Shown: positions 11,090 through 20,508 of the stretch, piece by piece
Layout: the number at the start of each line of letters is the position of its first letter
Position numbering within the stretch: position 1 is the stretch's first letter
Origin: Diploptera punctata
Lineage: Eukaryota; Arthropoda; Insecta; Blattodea; Blaberidae
Length of the DNA stretch: 64,000 nt
NCBI GenBank assembly: GCA_030220185.1
Contig: JASPKZ010007301.1
Span: forward strand, 62,001 to 126,000
Reading direction: 5' to 3'
The notes under the pieces: model-generated
Told to the model about the DNA's origin: nothing
The model's database searches: none
What the model saw: only the letters and a program-made list of their open reading frames with translations
Position numbers and translations under genes: made by a program

Positions 11090-12380
11090 TCCGTACAAAA
11101 ATGTGTGGTTTTGTAAATGATCCAAATCTGTTTTGCTATATATGTGGGTCGTACATATTAGTAAAACAAAGAATGTAACTGCTTTTGTAAAGAACACTTA
11201 CTTTCAATATTTTGGCATTAAGTTAGGTGACCATGGTAAAACGTGGTGCCCTCACAAAATGTGTCATAGTTGTGTTGCAGAGTTGAGGAGTTGAAAAAAT
11301 AAAAAAATAAATAAAAAAAGAGTAATTGCCTTTTGGTATCCCTATGATTTGGAGGTAACCTACAAATCACGGAGACGACTGTTATTTTTGCACATTTAGG
11401 ATAGCAGGATATGCTATAACAAGAAAGATATTGTATATCCTAACACTCCTTCTGCCATTCAGCCCGTACCTCATGGTCCTAATATTCCGGTTCCCTAACA
11501 CCCTGAATCAGATACATTGTCATCTGCATCCAGTAGCACTGTAACTAAATCTATTGTGGATGATGAACCATATAATTCTGATCGTGACAGATGTTTTAAT
11601 CAAAGTGAGCTTAATGATCTAGTGAGGGAATTAAATTTGCCTAAAGAATAAGCAGAGCAGTTAGGCTCTAGGTTAAAAGAAAATAAAGTATTGGATGAGG
11701 GTACATATTTTTCATGTTACAGACATCATGAGAAGGAAATTGTCCCTTTTTTGCTGAAGAAGAAAATTTTGTGTATTGCCAAGACATCGCTGCTGTCTTA
11801 AAATTTTATAACATCAACTATAATTCCGAAGAGTGGAAGTTCTCCATACATTCTTCTAAAAAAAGTCTTAAAGGTGTTTTGCTTCATAATGGAAACATTC
11901 ATCCTTCCATTCCTGTGGCCCACTCTTTTCTTTTACAGGAGACATATGAAAATGTAAAGTTTTTGTTACAAAGCTGCAGTAGGAAAACCATCTATACTAG
12001 TCTGTGGAGATTTCATGATTATTGGACTGTTAGTTGGTCAGCAAGCCGGTTTCACAAAATACTCTTCTTTAGTATGTGAATGGGATAGCAGAACACTGGG
12101 AAAGGGAACAGTAGCCACGTAGGACTAATTTAATATCGGGGGAAAAATATAAGAAGTGAACCTCTTATTGATCCCTCAAAAGTATTGTTGCCACCTATCC
12201 ATGTAAAATTAGGTTCAATGAAACAATATTTGTGAAAACTGTAAGTAAAGACAGTGAGTGCTTTAAATACCTTTGCGCTACATTCCCTTCATTATCCTAT
12301 GAAAAAATTAAAGCTGTTGTATTCGTTGGCCCACAAATTCGAAAACTGATAATGGCAGTCAGTTCGAGAATACTATGAGT
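11090..12380 (+). pseudogene. Decayed member of a multi-copy, uncharacterised arthropod protein family
   Basis: Reading across several frameshifts and stops gives one coherent protein. An N-terminal zinc-binding-like module comes first (CYICGSY near 11138, then TWCPHKMCHSCVAELR near 11240-11295). Next come a second cysteine pair with YPNTPSAIQPVPHGPN, QSELNDLVRELNLPKE, an intact 102-codon frame at 11771-12079 with KKSLKGVLLHNGN and PVAHSFLLQETYENVKFL, then CGDFMI.GLLVGQQAGFTKY, CEWDSR, PSKVLLPPIHVKLGSMKQY and GPQIRKL. From memory, this order of motifs belongs to long uncharacterised proteins that occur in many near-identical copies in insects and other invertebrates; function unknown, mobile-element association suspected. 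The copy has at least four disabling lesions and no C-terminus. Confidence 0.65.
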
Positions 12381-12694
12381 AGAAAAGTGAAGTATGCCTG
12401 GAATGCTTATAATTATTAATTATTATCATTAGTGATGATTAATTAGTGGAAAATAACATATTCTGGCCTAGTTTTTCACACAAAATTCTTGTTGAAAGTA
12501 ATTTTTATTACGTTTCACAAAACTATAATTGCATTTCTAGTTATTAATGAATATTTTGAAAACCTGACCTAATGGGAGAAAATGGAGATCATTTTTTCAA
12601 TCAGCACAAAAAATCCGTTTAGAATCATCTATCAGATTAAAAAAACAAAAATAAGTTTTAAAATGCAGAACGGTGTAATCAATATTTCCAACAT
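12381..12694. other. AT-rich tail of the insertion between satellite blocks
   Basis: No coding potential. A possible 6-bp duplication (AACATC) occurs at about 10780 and just before 12700, at the two junctions with the satellite. It is too short to be firm. Confidence 0.35.
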
Positions 12695-12746
12695 CATAAC
12701 TGCAGAAATGTAGTCTACAGAATGTGTTCGAAATTTTAACGCAAAA
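12695..12746 (+). repeat. Satellite S1, short remnant between insertions
   Basis: ATAACTGCAGAAATGTAGTC, then TACAGAATGTGTTCGAAATT is the core of one monomer. It is trapped between the pseudogene segment and element F, and the next part of the same monomer (GACCTACATTC) continues at about 14907, on the far side of element F. Confidence 0.85.
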
Positions 12747-13166
12747 AATAATAGTTTTAAAAAACTAATAATTTTACCATCAAAAGCGTGGGGTGCTCTA
12801 TATCAATTAATATATTTTATAATAAACAGATATTGGTAAAAGTAAGCTCTCTAAGAAGAAAATGTAAAAATCATAAAAATCACCCCACGCTTTTGATGGT
12901 AAAATTATTTCCTTTTTGTTGATAACTCTAATTTTATTCTATATGTGTTGGAGATGATTTTTTTGTTGACCACTTTATTTTATCCCAAGCGTATTGGAAA
13001 TTAAAATTATTTTTCATTTTTTAGTTTTATAATAAAGCGTGTTCTTTTAGTTTTTTAAAACTATTATTTAGTTTTTAGTTTTAATATTTTACAGAATAAG
13101 ATAAAAATGTAAATATCTTTAAATTCGATACTATTGTAGTATGAGCTAAAAGTAATACTCTTCTAT

Positions 13167-13174
13167 AAAAAAAA
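13167..13174 (-). terminator. T8 run after the tRNA-like sequence (Pol III terminator-like)
   Basis: On the minus strand eight T residues follow directly on the 3' end of the tRNA-like sequence. RNA polymerase III stops at runs of four or more T. Copies 2 and 3 keep T7 at the same place (14408-14414 and 58901-58907). Confidence 0.55.
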
Positions 13175-13266
13175 CCCTCCCAGCCGGATTTGAACCAGCG
13201 ACGTATGGATTACTGAAATTATATACCACTAAGAGTTCACTGCTCTACCAACTGAGCTCTTACAAC
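13175..13266 (-). pseudogene. tRNA-Tyr-like sequence with intron-like insert (element F copy 1)
   Basis: On the minus strand AGCTCAGTTGGTAGAGC is a canonical D arm and A box, and GGTTCAAATCC a canonical B box. The 3' half (ATCCATA.GTCGCTGGTTC) has the form of eukaryotic tRNA-Tyr. An insert of roughly 15-20 nt lies at the usual tRNA-Tyr intron position next to the anticodon. The acceptor stem does not pair (GTTGTAA versus TGGGAGG) and no normal GTA anticodon loop is formed, so it is a tRNA-derived sequence and not a working tRNA gene. Confidence 0.7.
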
Positions 13267-13312
13267 GATTGACTAAAAATAGACAAGTCCGCAACCTATT
13301 ATACCAGTTTTA

Positions 13313-13965
13313 ATTTTTTTTATTTTCGGATGATTCTGGCCAGGATTTTAGAAACAAAATATTAAATTATTGTATTGTCACGGGTTCTCTACACGTATAC
13401 AAAGTTTCAAGTCGATCCAATGTTTCTAAGTGGATGAAAATCGCGTTGAAACATTCCGTTACATTGATACAAAAACACGTGTTTTGATTTTCTGATGATG
13501 ATGACCAGAATTTTAGAAAATAAATATGAAATTATTGTATTGTCACGGGTCCTCTACAAGTATACAAAGTTTCAAGTCGATCCAATGTTTCTAAGTGGGT
13601 GAAAATCACGTTGAAAGATTCCGTTACATTGATACAAAAACACTTGTTTTGATTTTCTGATGATTATGGCCAGGATTTTAGAAAATAAATATGAAATTAT
13701 TGTTGTCACGAGTCCTCTACAACTATACAAAGTTTCAAGTCAATCCAATGTTTCTAAGTGGGTGAAAATCGCGTTGAAATATTCCGCTACATTGATACAA
13801 AAACACTTTCTTTTTATTTTCTGATGATTATGGCCAGGATTTTAGAAAATAAACATGAAATTATTGTATTGTCACGGGTCCTCTACAAGTATACAAAGTT
13901 TCAAGTCGATCCGATGATTTTAGGTGGGTGAAAATCGCGTTGAAACATTCCGTTACATAGATAGA
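13313..13965 (+). repeat. 165-bp tandem repeats of element F (four units)
   Basis: Units start near 13313, 13480, 13645 and 13810, with a measured spacing of 164-165 bp between the shared word GATGAT..GGCCAGGATTTT. Each also contains TATACAAAGTTTCAAGTCGA, TCCAATGTTTCTAAGTGGGT and CGTTGAAACATTCCGTTACA. Copies 2 and 3 of element F contain only two units each. Confidence 0.9.
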
Positions 13966-13997
13966 TAGATACAGGTTAAGCTAATATAAAGCGTGTA

Positions 13998-14902
13998 AAA
14001 AACACGCTTTATTAGAAAACCGAACTAAAAAATTGAAAAATAATTTTAATTTACAGCACGCTTGGGATAAATAATTTTACCATCAAAAGCGTGGGGTGCT
14101 GTTTACAAATTAATATATTTCATAATAAACAGATATTGGTAAAAATAAAGTCTCTAAGAAGAAAATGTAAAAATCATAAAAAGCACCCCACGCTTTTGAT
14201 GGTAAAATTATTTATCCCAAGCGTGTTGGAAATTAAAATTATTTTTCAATTTTTCGTTCGGTTTTCTAATAAAAGCGTGTTTTTTTAGTTTTTTAAAACT
14301 ATTATTTATTTTTTAGTTTTAATATTTTACAGAATAAGATAAAAAAGTAAATATCTTTAAATTCGATAGGCTACTATTGTAGTATGAGCTAAAAGTAATA
14401 CTCTTCTAAAAAAACCTCCTAGCCGGATTTGAACCAGCGACCTATGGATTACTGAAATTATATACCATTAGAGTTCACCGCTCTACCATCTGAGCTGTTA
14501 CAACGATAGACTAAAAAGTCGACAAGTCCGCAACCTATTATACCAGTTTTCATTTCTTTGATTTTCTGATGATTGTGGCCAGGATTTTAGAAACAAAATA
14601 TGAAATTATTGTATTGTCACGGATACTTTACTAGTACACAAAGTTTCAAGTCGATCCAATGTTTCTAAGTGGGTGAAAATCGTGTTCAAAAATTCCGTTA
14701 CATAGCTACAAAGACACTTTTTTGTTTTTCTGATGATTCTGGCCATGATTTTAGAAACAAAATATGAAATTATTGTATTGTCACAGGTCTTTTACAAGTA
14801 TACAAAGTTTCAAATCGATCCAATGATTTTAAGTGGGCGAAAATCACGTTAAAAGATTCAGTTACAAAGATAGATACAGGTCAAGTTAATATAAAGCGTG
14901 TA
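13998..14902. mobile_element. Composite element F, copy 2 (directly abutting copy 1)
   Basis: It starts with ACACGCTTTATTAG at 14002, six bases after copy 1 ends in AAAGCGTGT. The two copies are head to tail, as in a tandem duplication or a terminal-repeat-sharing insertion. It contains a palindrome with arms about 14001-14102 and 14178-14282, a tRNA-Tyr-like sequence at 14415-14504 (minus), two 165-bp units and the same terminal TTAATATAAAGCGTGT. Confidence 0.75.
14415..14504 (-). pseudogene. tRNA-Tyr-like sequence (element F copy 2)
   Basis: Same structure as the copy at 13175: minus-strand B box GGTTCAAATCC, 3' half CATAGGTCGCTGG, intron-like insert, T7 downstream. The D arm has changes (AGCTCAGATGGTAGAGC), so the Pol III A box is slightly altered. 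Confidence 0.65.
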
Positions 14903-15618
14903 AAAAAGACCTACATTCAGAATTACCCACTGTGTAGTCCTAAGAGTTAGTACGTTTACCTAAAATGACAACATTTTCGAAATTTTTATAATTGAAAAAA
15001 AAAATTGTTTACAATGGTATGTTCGTTATTTCGAAGGCAAAAAATCCTACGAACATCCCAAAATTCTTATTGTGTATTCCAAGGCTATAGTCGTGGCGTT
15101 TTTTTAGAAAATGTAAAAGATTTCGATTTTTTAAAAATCACAGGGTGTGTTCGGGATTTCTAAAGCAAAAACACTATCCACATCTCAAAATTCCCATTGC
15201 ATATTCGAAGGCTTATAGTTTGTGTTTTTCTTTAATAGGCAAAATTTTGATTTATTTTAAATTGCAAAAATTCAGTCCATAGGGTGTGTTCCGGATTTCT
15301 AATGCTAAAAAATTTTTCTTACATCCCAAATTTCCTTTGTGTATTCCAAGGTTACAGGTTTGGTGAAGTATTTACTAAAAATGCCATTTTTGTATTTATA
15401 AAACTGCAAAAATCGAGTCTACAATGTGATTTTGGGATTTATAATACAATATATCCGGCCTACATCATACATTTCCCATTGCGCATTCCAAGGCTATATA
15501 TAGACTCAGTGTTTTTTAAAAAAGTACAAATTTTCGAATTTTGAAAACTGCAAAAATTGAGATTACATGATGTTTTGCGGTTTCTAAAGCAAATAATTTG
15601 CCCTATTACTCGACATTT
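14903..15618 (+). repeat. Satellite S1, block 3a
   Basis: It resumes as GACCTACATTCAGAATTACC, the phase expected after the remnant at 12695-12746. About five monomers run up to CTCGACATTTCC, where a SINE-C is inserted. Confidence 0.88.
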
Positions 15619-15897
15619 CCTCGGCCGCGGTGTACTAGTGGTTATGTTCCTTGCCTCTGGTCCCGAGGTTCGCGGGTTCAAACCCGGCCGAGATCTTTTT
15701 AGAAAGGAATAATCAAAGGAGCAAAAGTCCTCCGGGAAGAACTTCAAGCCGTGGGCCCCGTGTCTTAAGATTTTCAGGCTCGTAAAATATCCTTAAACCT
15801 GAATAAAAAGGCCTCTAAGAAAAATTTACTTATTTCAACATCCTAGTAATACCTTATTTGCCTGTTAGGTGTCTCATTGCGTCGGATTGTTGACCGC

Positions 15898-15898
<1 letters not shown>
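15619..15898 (+). mobile_element. SINE-C copy, well preserved head
   Basis: The tRNA-like head is clear: GGCCGCGGTGTACTAGTGGT, TATGTTCCTTGCCTCTGGTC, then GCGGGTTCAAACCCGGCC (B box GGTTCAAACCC). The body has AAGTCCTCCGGGAAGAACTT and CTCGTAAAATATCCTTAAAC. The satellite phase is preserved across the insertion (ACATTTCC on the left, CATTGTGT on the right). Confidence 0.85.

Positions 15899-15935
<37 letters not shown>
15899..15935. repeat. (TA)n microsatellite at the SINE-C 3' end
   Basis: About 17 TA units lie between the SINE-C body and the resumed satellite, probably grown from the SINE tail or the target site. Confidence 0.9.
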
Positions 15936-15937
<2 letters not shown>

Positions 15938-18255
15938 TGTGTTTCGTAAAAAATGTAAAAAAATCAAAAACTGCAAAAATCCAGTCTACTGAGTCTGTAC
16001 GGCATTCTAATATAAAATTGGTCCTACATAAAAAATTTCCCATTTTGTGTTCCTACATAATATAATCTTTCTGTTTTTAAGAAAAATTATATTTTTTTTC
16101 GAAATAAAAAACTAAAAAAATTCGTCTACAGGGCGTGTTCGAGAATTCTAATGCAGAAAAACCGTCACACAACTCAAATTTCCCACTGTGTATTCCAAGT
16201 ATAGTCTTGGTGTTTTTTTTATAAAAATTCAAAAGTTCAGTCTATAGGGTGTTCGGGATTTTTAATGAAAAATCTGGCCTGTACCTTAAATACCCCATTG
16301 TGTATTCTTGTCGTTTTTAAGAAAAACAAACAAAAATTCGAAATTTTTAAAACTGCAAAAATTTAGTCTACATGATGTGTTCGGGATTTCTAATGCAACA
16401 AATCCGGCCTACATTACAAATTTCGCATTGTGTTCTCCATGCTATATTCTTGGAATTTTAAAAAATGCTGTCAAAAATTAAAAAAAAAGTAAGACTGCAA
16501 AAATTCAGCAAACATTGTTTTTTTCTGGATCTCTAATGCAAAAAAATCCGGTCTAAATACTAAATTTCCCGTAGTGTATTCCGAAGTTATAGTTTAGGAG
16601 TTTTTTTTTATAAAAAATCCTATTTTTTCTTAATGTTTGATACTGCAAAAATTTAGTCTGCAGAATATGTTCGAGATTTTTAGTACAAAAAATCCAGTCT
16701 ACATCCTAAATTTCCTATTGTGTATTCTAAAACAATAGTCTTTGTGTTTTCATAAAAATTTCAATTTGTGCGTAAATTTAAAAATCGTAAAAAATTAAGT
16801 CTACAGAGTGTGTTCCGTCCTACATCCAAAATTTCAGCTTGTGTATTCCAATACACACTGTGTTTTTACTAAAAAGTCAAGATTTTCGAAATTTTTAAAA
16901 CTGCAAAAAAAATTAGTCTAAATGCTGTGTTCGGGATTTCGAATGAAAAATCTGGATTACATCATGAATTTCTCATTGTGTATTCCAAGGTTTTAAGCAA
17001 GCTGTTAATAATTTCCAAAATTTTATAAATGCAAAAATTGAGTCTACAGGTGTGATCGGGATTTTAATTTTAAAAAATCCGGATTAAAAACCAAATTTCT
17101 CATAGTTAGTTTAAGGTTATAGTCTTAAGAGTTTTTACAAAAATTTCAAAGTTTTCTAAACCGCAAAAATTCAATCTGCAGGGTGTTTTCGGTATTTCAA
17201 ACGCAAAAAATTCGGTATACATCCCAAATTTCCTATCGTTCATTCCAACACAATAGTATTGGTGTTTTTAATAAAAAGTTTAAATTTTCGTAAATTTGAA
17301 AGTTTTAAAAATTCAGTCTATAGAGAGTGTTCGCATTTCTAAATGCAAAAAAAAACGGTCTACATACCACCCAATTTCTTATCATGTATTCCAAGGTTAT
17401 AGGCTTGGTGGTTTTTTTCCCAAAAAGTCAAAATTATAGCAATTTTTAAAACTGCAAAAATTCAATATCCAGGGTTTGTTCGGGATTTCTAATGCAAAGT
17501 ATCCGGCCTACATCCTAAATATCCCATTGTATATTCTGAGACTATAGTCACGGTATTTTGAAGAAAAATGTCTACATTTTCGAAATTTTGAAAACTGAAA
17601 AAATCTACAGGGAATGCATTGGAGTTTCTAATGCAAATAATGCGACCTACATTCCAACGTTTGCATGTTGTATCCAACAGCTATAGTCTGCTGTTTTCAA
17701 TAAATATATCAACATTTTATAAATTTTAAGAGTGTAAAAATTAGGTCTACAGGGTATGTTCGGAATTTCTAATGCAAAAAATCTGCCCTACATCCCAAAT
17801 TATCCATAACGTATTCCACGGGTATAATCTTCGTGTTTTAACACAAATGTAAAAATTTTATACATTTTTAAAACTAAAAAATTCAGTCTACAGAGTGTGT
17901 TCCGGATTTATATATATTTTTTTAAAAATCCGCCTTACATCCCAAATATCCCAATTGTGTATTCCAAGACTATATTCTAATTTTTTATTAAAAATTCAAT
18001 ATTATTCCAACTTTAAAAGTTGCATAAATTATGTCTACATGCCTTGTACTGGATTTCTAATGAAAAAACCCGACCTACATCCCTATACTTTACATTGTGT
18101 ATTCCAAGGCAATAGGCTTGGTGTTAACAAAAAATGTCAACATTTTCGAAATGTGGAAAAACTGCAAAAAAATCAGTTTACAGGATATGTTCTAGATTTG
18201 GGATTCATTGTAAATTCCGATGCTCTAATCCTGTGTATTGCGAGGTATAAACAGA
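15936..18255 (+). repeat. Satellite S1, block 3b (longest uninterrupted block)
   Basis: About sixteen consecutive monomers, among them some close to the apparent consensus (CAGTCTACATGATGTGTTCG, GGATTTCTAATGCAACAAAT, CCGGCCTACATTACAAATTT at 16366-16425). Monomer length varies by small indels, roughly 130-150 bp. Confidence 0.9.
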
Positions 18256-18706
18256 ATTGATAATTGGATTGTTCAAAGTACAAGTAGACCAAGAATAGAT
18301 ACTGTGCTCGGCCAAATTTCATGAAAAAACTAATGTTAAAATAATTCTAACTATGTTTCATCATGTTCATGTGTTGTTTATAGGATTAAAAATAATTGTA
18401 ATTGCAAAGAAAGTTTTGAAATACTCCCTAGAATTATTTGTGGATTAATTCATTTTAACATCTTGTTTCTCCAAATATGACATAATGGACTTGTATTCTG
18501 ATTCATCCAATTTAATGTTATTGCGACATTTACATATACTGAAGTTCATTATCTTTATGCAAGGTAAATAGCAGTCATCCAAACTGTACGTAGGCCCTAC
18601 TCTAAATTTTGTCAGTGCTATATTCGATGGAAACATGTTTGGTTCGGTTACTATGTTTTGTTTTTTGTTTATGTTTGGATTTCGTAATTAAATACCATTA
18701 CTTACT
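18256..18706. other. AT-rich unique-looking DNA
   Basis: Between the satellite and a LINE-A copy. No gene, tRNA-like element or repeat was recognised. Confidence 0.5.
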
Positions 18707-19935
18707 AGCTCACTGGCACTATCGAACCCGTAGGTTCATGGCCGCGCGGACATACGCTCTCCATACATCCCTATCCTGAGCTAATGCTTTCCAATCATTC
18801 CCTGTATAATCTACTTCCCTCAAATCATAGTTAATCTTATTCTCCCACCTCATTCTTGGTCTACCAACTGGGCATTTTCCCTCTGGCTTTCCTACAAGAC
18901 GCTTCCATGAAAATCTTTCATTCCCCATACGTTCAACATGTCCTGCCCATCGCAGTCTACGAGACTTAACTGTTCTTATTATATCTGGCTTCCTATATAG
19001 ACCATGTAGTTCCTTGTTATGTAGTCTTCTCCATTCACCTGTCTGTTCACCTCTCTTTGGTCCAAAAATTTGCCTAAGTACTTCATTCTCAAATACTTGT
19101 AATCTTCTTTCCTCCCTTAGAGTAAGAGTCCATGTTTCGCACCCATATAATATAACTGGTAGAATAATAGTTTTATATATTTTCAGTTTAACATTTCTTG
19201 AAAGGAGTTAGGACATCAAGAGTCTCTGCAATGCATAATAGTACGCATTTCCAAAATTTATCCTGTTTAATTTCTTTGTGCATCTCATTCCTATTTGTCA
19301 TTATTGTTCCTAGGTATTTGAATTCAGCCACTTCCTCAAAATTTCCCTCATTTGTCATTAGCTGTCAATTTCCACTATATAATGAATGTCTACGTGTGAT
19401 CATATATTTAGTTTTATTGGTATTTACTTCCAGTCCTAATTTATTAGTGTGTGCGTGTTGTCCTTTAGTATCTCCTCGCTATCGGCCAACAATACTACAT
19501 CATCAGCATAAAACTAACAGCCTATTAATACCATTGAGTTGTAAGCCTTCCTCATTCTCTAAAGATTTAATGGCATGCCCTAGTACAAAATTAAATAGTA
19601 GAGGAGATAGTGCATCTCCTTGCTTCAACCCATTCTGGATTTCAAAAGTGTCCGAAAACTGTTTGCCTACACGCACCCTACTCTTTGTGCCATTTAGACA
19701 CATTCGTGTCTAACTTTTTAGGAATTCCGAACTCCAGCAGGATACTATATAACTTCTCCCTCTTAATTGAATCATATGCTTTTTTGAAGTCTACATATAG
19801 TTGATGTACAGTACCATTATATTCCCATTTCTTTTCTAAAATCTGTGTTAAATTAAATACCATTGGATAAATGAATTGGTCATGTTTTATATAATAATCT
19901 CCCAGTATTAATTTATTAGAGTAAAGTGTCAAACT
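18707..19935 (-). mobile_element. LINE-A copy with part of the reverse transcriptase, frameshifted
   Basis: From the 3' end the copy shows the tail TAGCTCACTGGC, the C-terminal frame at 18719-18928 (GRPRMRWENKINYDLREVDY ... RAAMNLRVR), degenerate middle, then RT blocks. These include LNGTKSRVRVGKQFSDTF and QNGLKQGDALSPLLFNFVLG (19503-19703) and QLYVDFKKAYDSIKREKLYS (within 19678-19932). The catalytic YADD maps to about 19499-19510, but an extra A just beside it shifts the frame (compare 21854). It is truncated at the finger domain, with no endonuclease. About 1.2 kb. Confidence 0.9.
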
Positions 19936-19937
19936 TC

Positions 19938-20215
19938 TAGCTTGGGAGGCCCTTGGGATAGATGGATGTTAAGACTTCAACATTTCTAGACAATCGCCAA
20001 GGGATGTCCACTGGGTTCTCAGCCCTGCGTGACGGCCGTCTTTGCCCCAGAACATGCATATGGTACTCATTTACATTAAGAGATGAGTAGACCCTAGGGC
20101 AAAGATGCCGCCAAAAGATTTGGTCCAGCTGAAAACCCTGAACTCCATTGAGACTCAAACTCAAACCTTCCGGCTTGTTAGCGTGATTCCTCAAACAACT
20201 ACACTATAACGTGAG
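19938..20215 (-). mobile_element. SINE-B copy, diverged
   Basis: Minus-strand match to the copy at 6712: GCCCTGCGTGACGGCCGTC, GGTACTCATTTACATTAAG and a B-box region near 20150 are recognisable. It sits immediately beyond the 5' break of the LINE-A copy. Confidence 0.75.
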
Positions 20216-20508
20216 TCATTCAATTTTTTTCAAATCACGAACATGATATTTTATATTGGGTCAGAATTAATTAAAATTAATTAAAATGGAAATACAGCGA
20301 AACTCTTGATTTATTGAGCTACAAGAAGGCATAGTTATGTCATTTGTGTGCTGGTTTGAATACCCATAAATTATACAGGGCTTGTGTATATAAATATATG
20401 CAATTTTAGCTTCATAATATTTTTCTGTCATAATTTTCACATTTTTCATATTTTGTATAATTTTCTTCATATAATTCCTAGCTCTAGCTTATTACTAAAC
20501 ATTTTATA
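20216..20508. other. AT-rich DNA, nothing recognised
   Basis: Short spacer between SINE-B and the next LINE-A copy. Confidence 0.5.

Larger units (their letters stand above)
12747..13997. mobile_element. Composite element F, copy 1
   Basis: In plus-strand order this holds a shortened palindrome (inner arms 12767-12796 and 12879-12911, ATCAAAAGCGTGGGGTG and its complement), AT-rich DNA with TTTTAGTTTTTTAAAACTAT, a tRNA-Tyr-like sequence on the minus strand, four 165-bp tandem repeats, a short (GATA)n and a terminal CTAATATAAAGCGTGT. Compared with copy 3 (58338), the outer part of the left palindrome arm is deleted. It lies within one interrupted satellite monomer. Classification is unknown (see findings). 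Confidence 0.75.

Noticed and set aside
13655..13700. CTGATGA ... GAAA inside the 165-bp repeat of element F, as a hammerhead candidate
   Set aside because: No pairing is possible for stem II between the two motifs, and no NUH site follows at the right spacing. Considered chance.
13313..14880. CRISPR-like array because of regular 165-bp repeats
   Set aside because: Repeats are long, contiguous and without unique spacers; the DNA is eukaryotic.
19198..19713. 171-codon plus-strand frame
   Set aside because: It is the antisense shadow of the LINE-A RT region on the minus strand.
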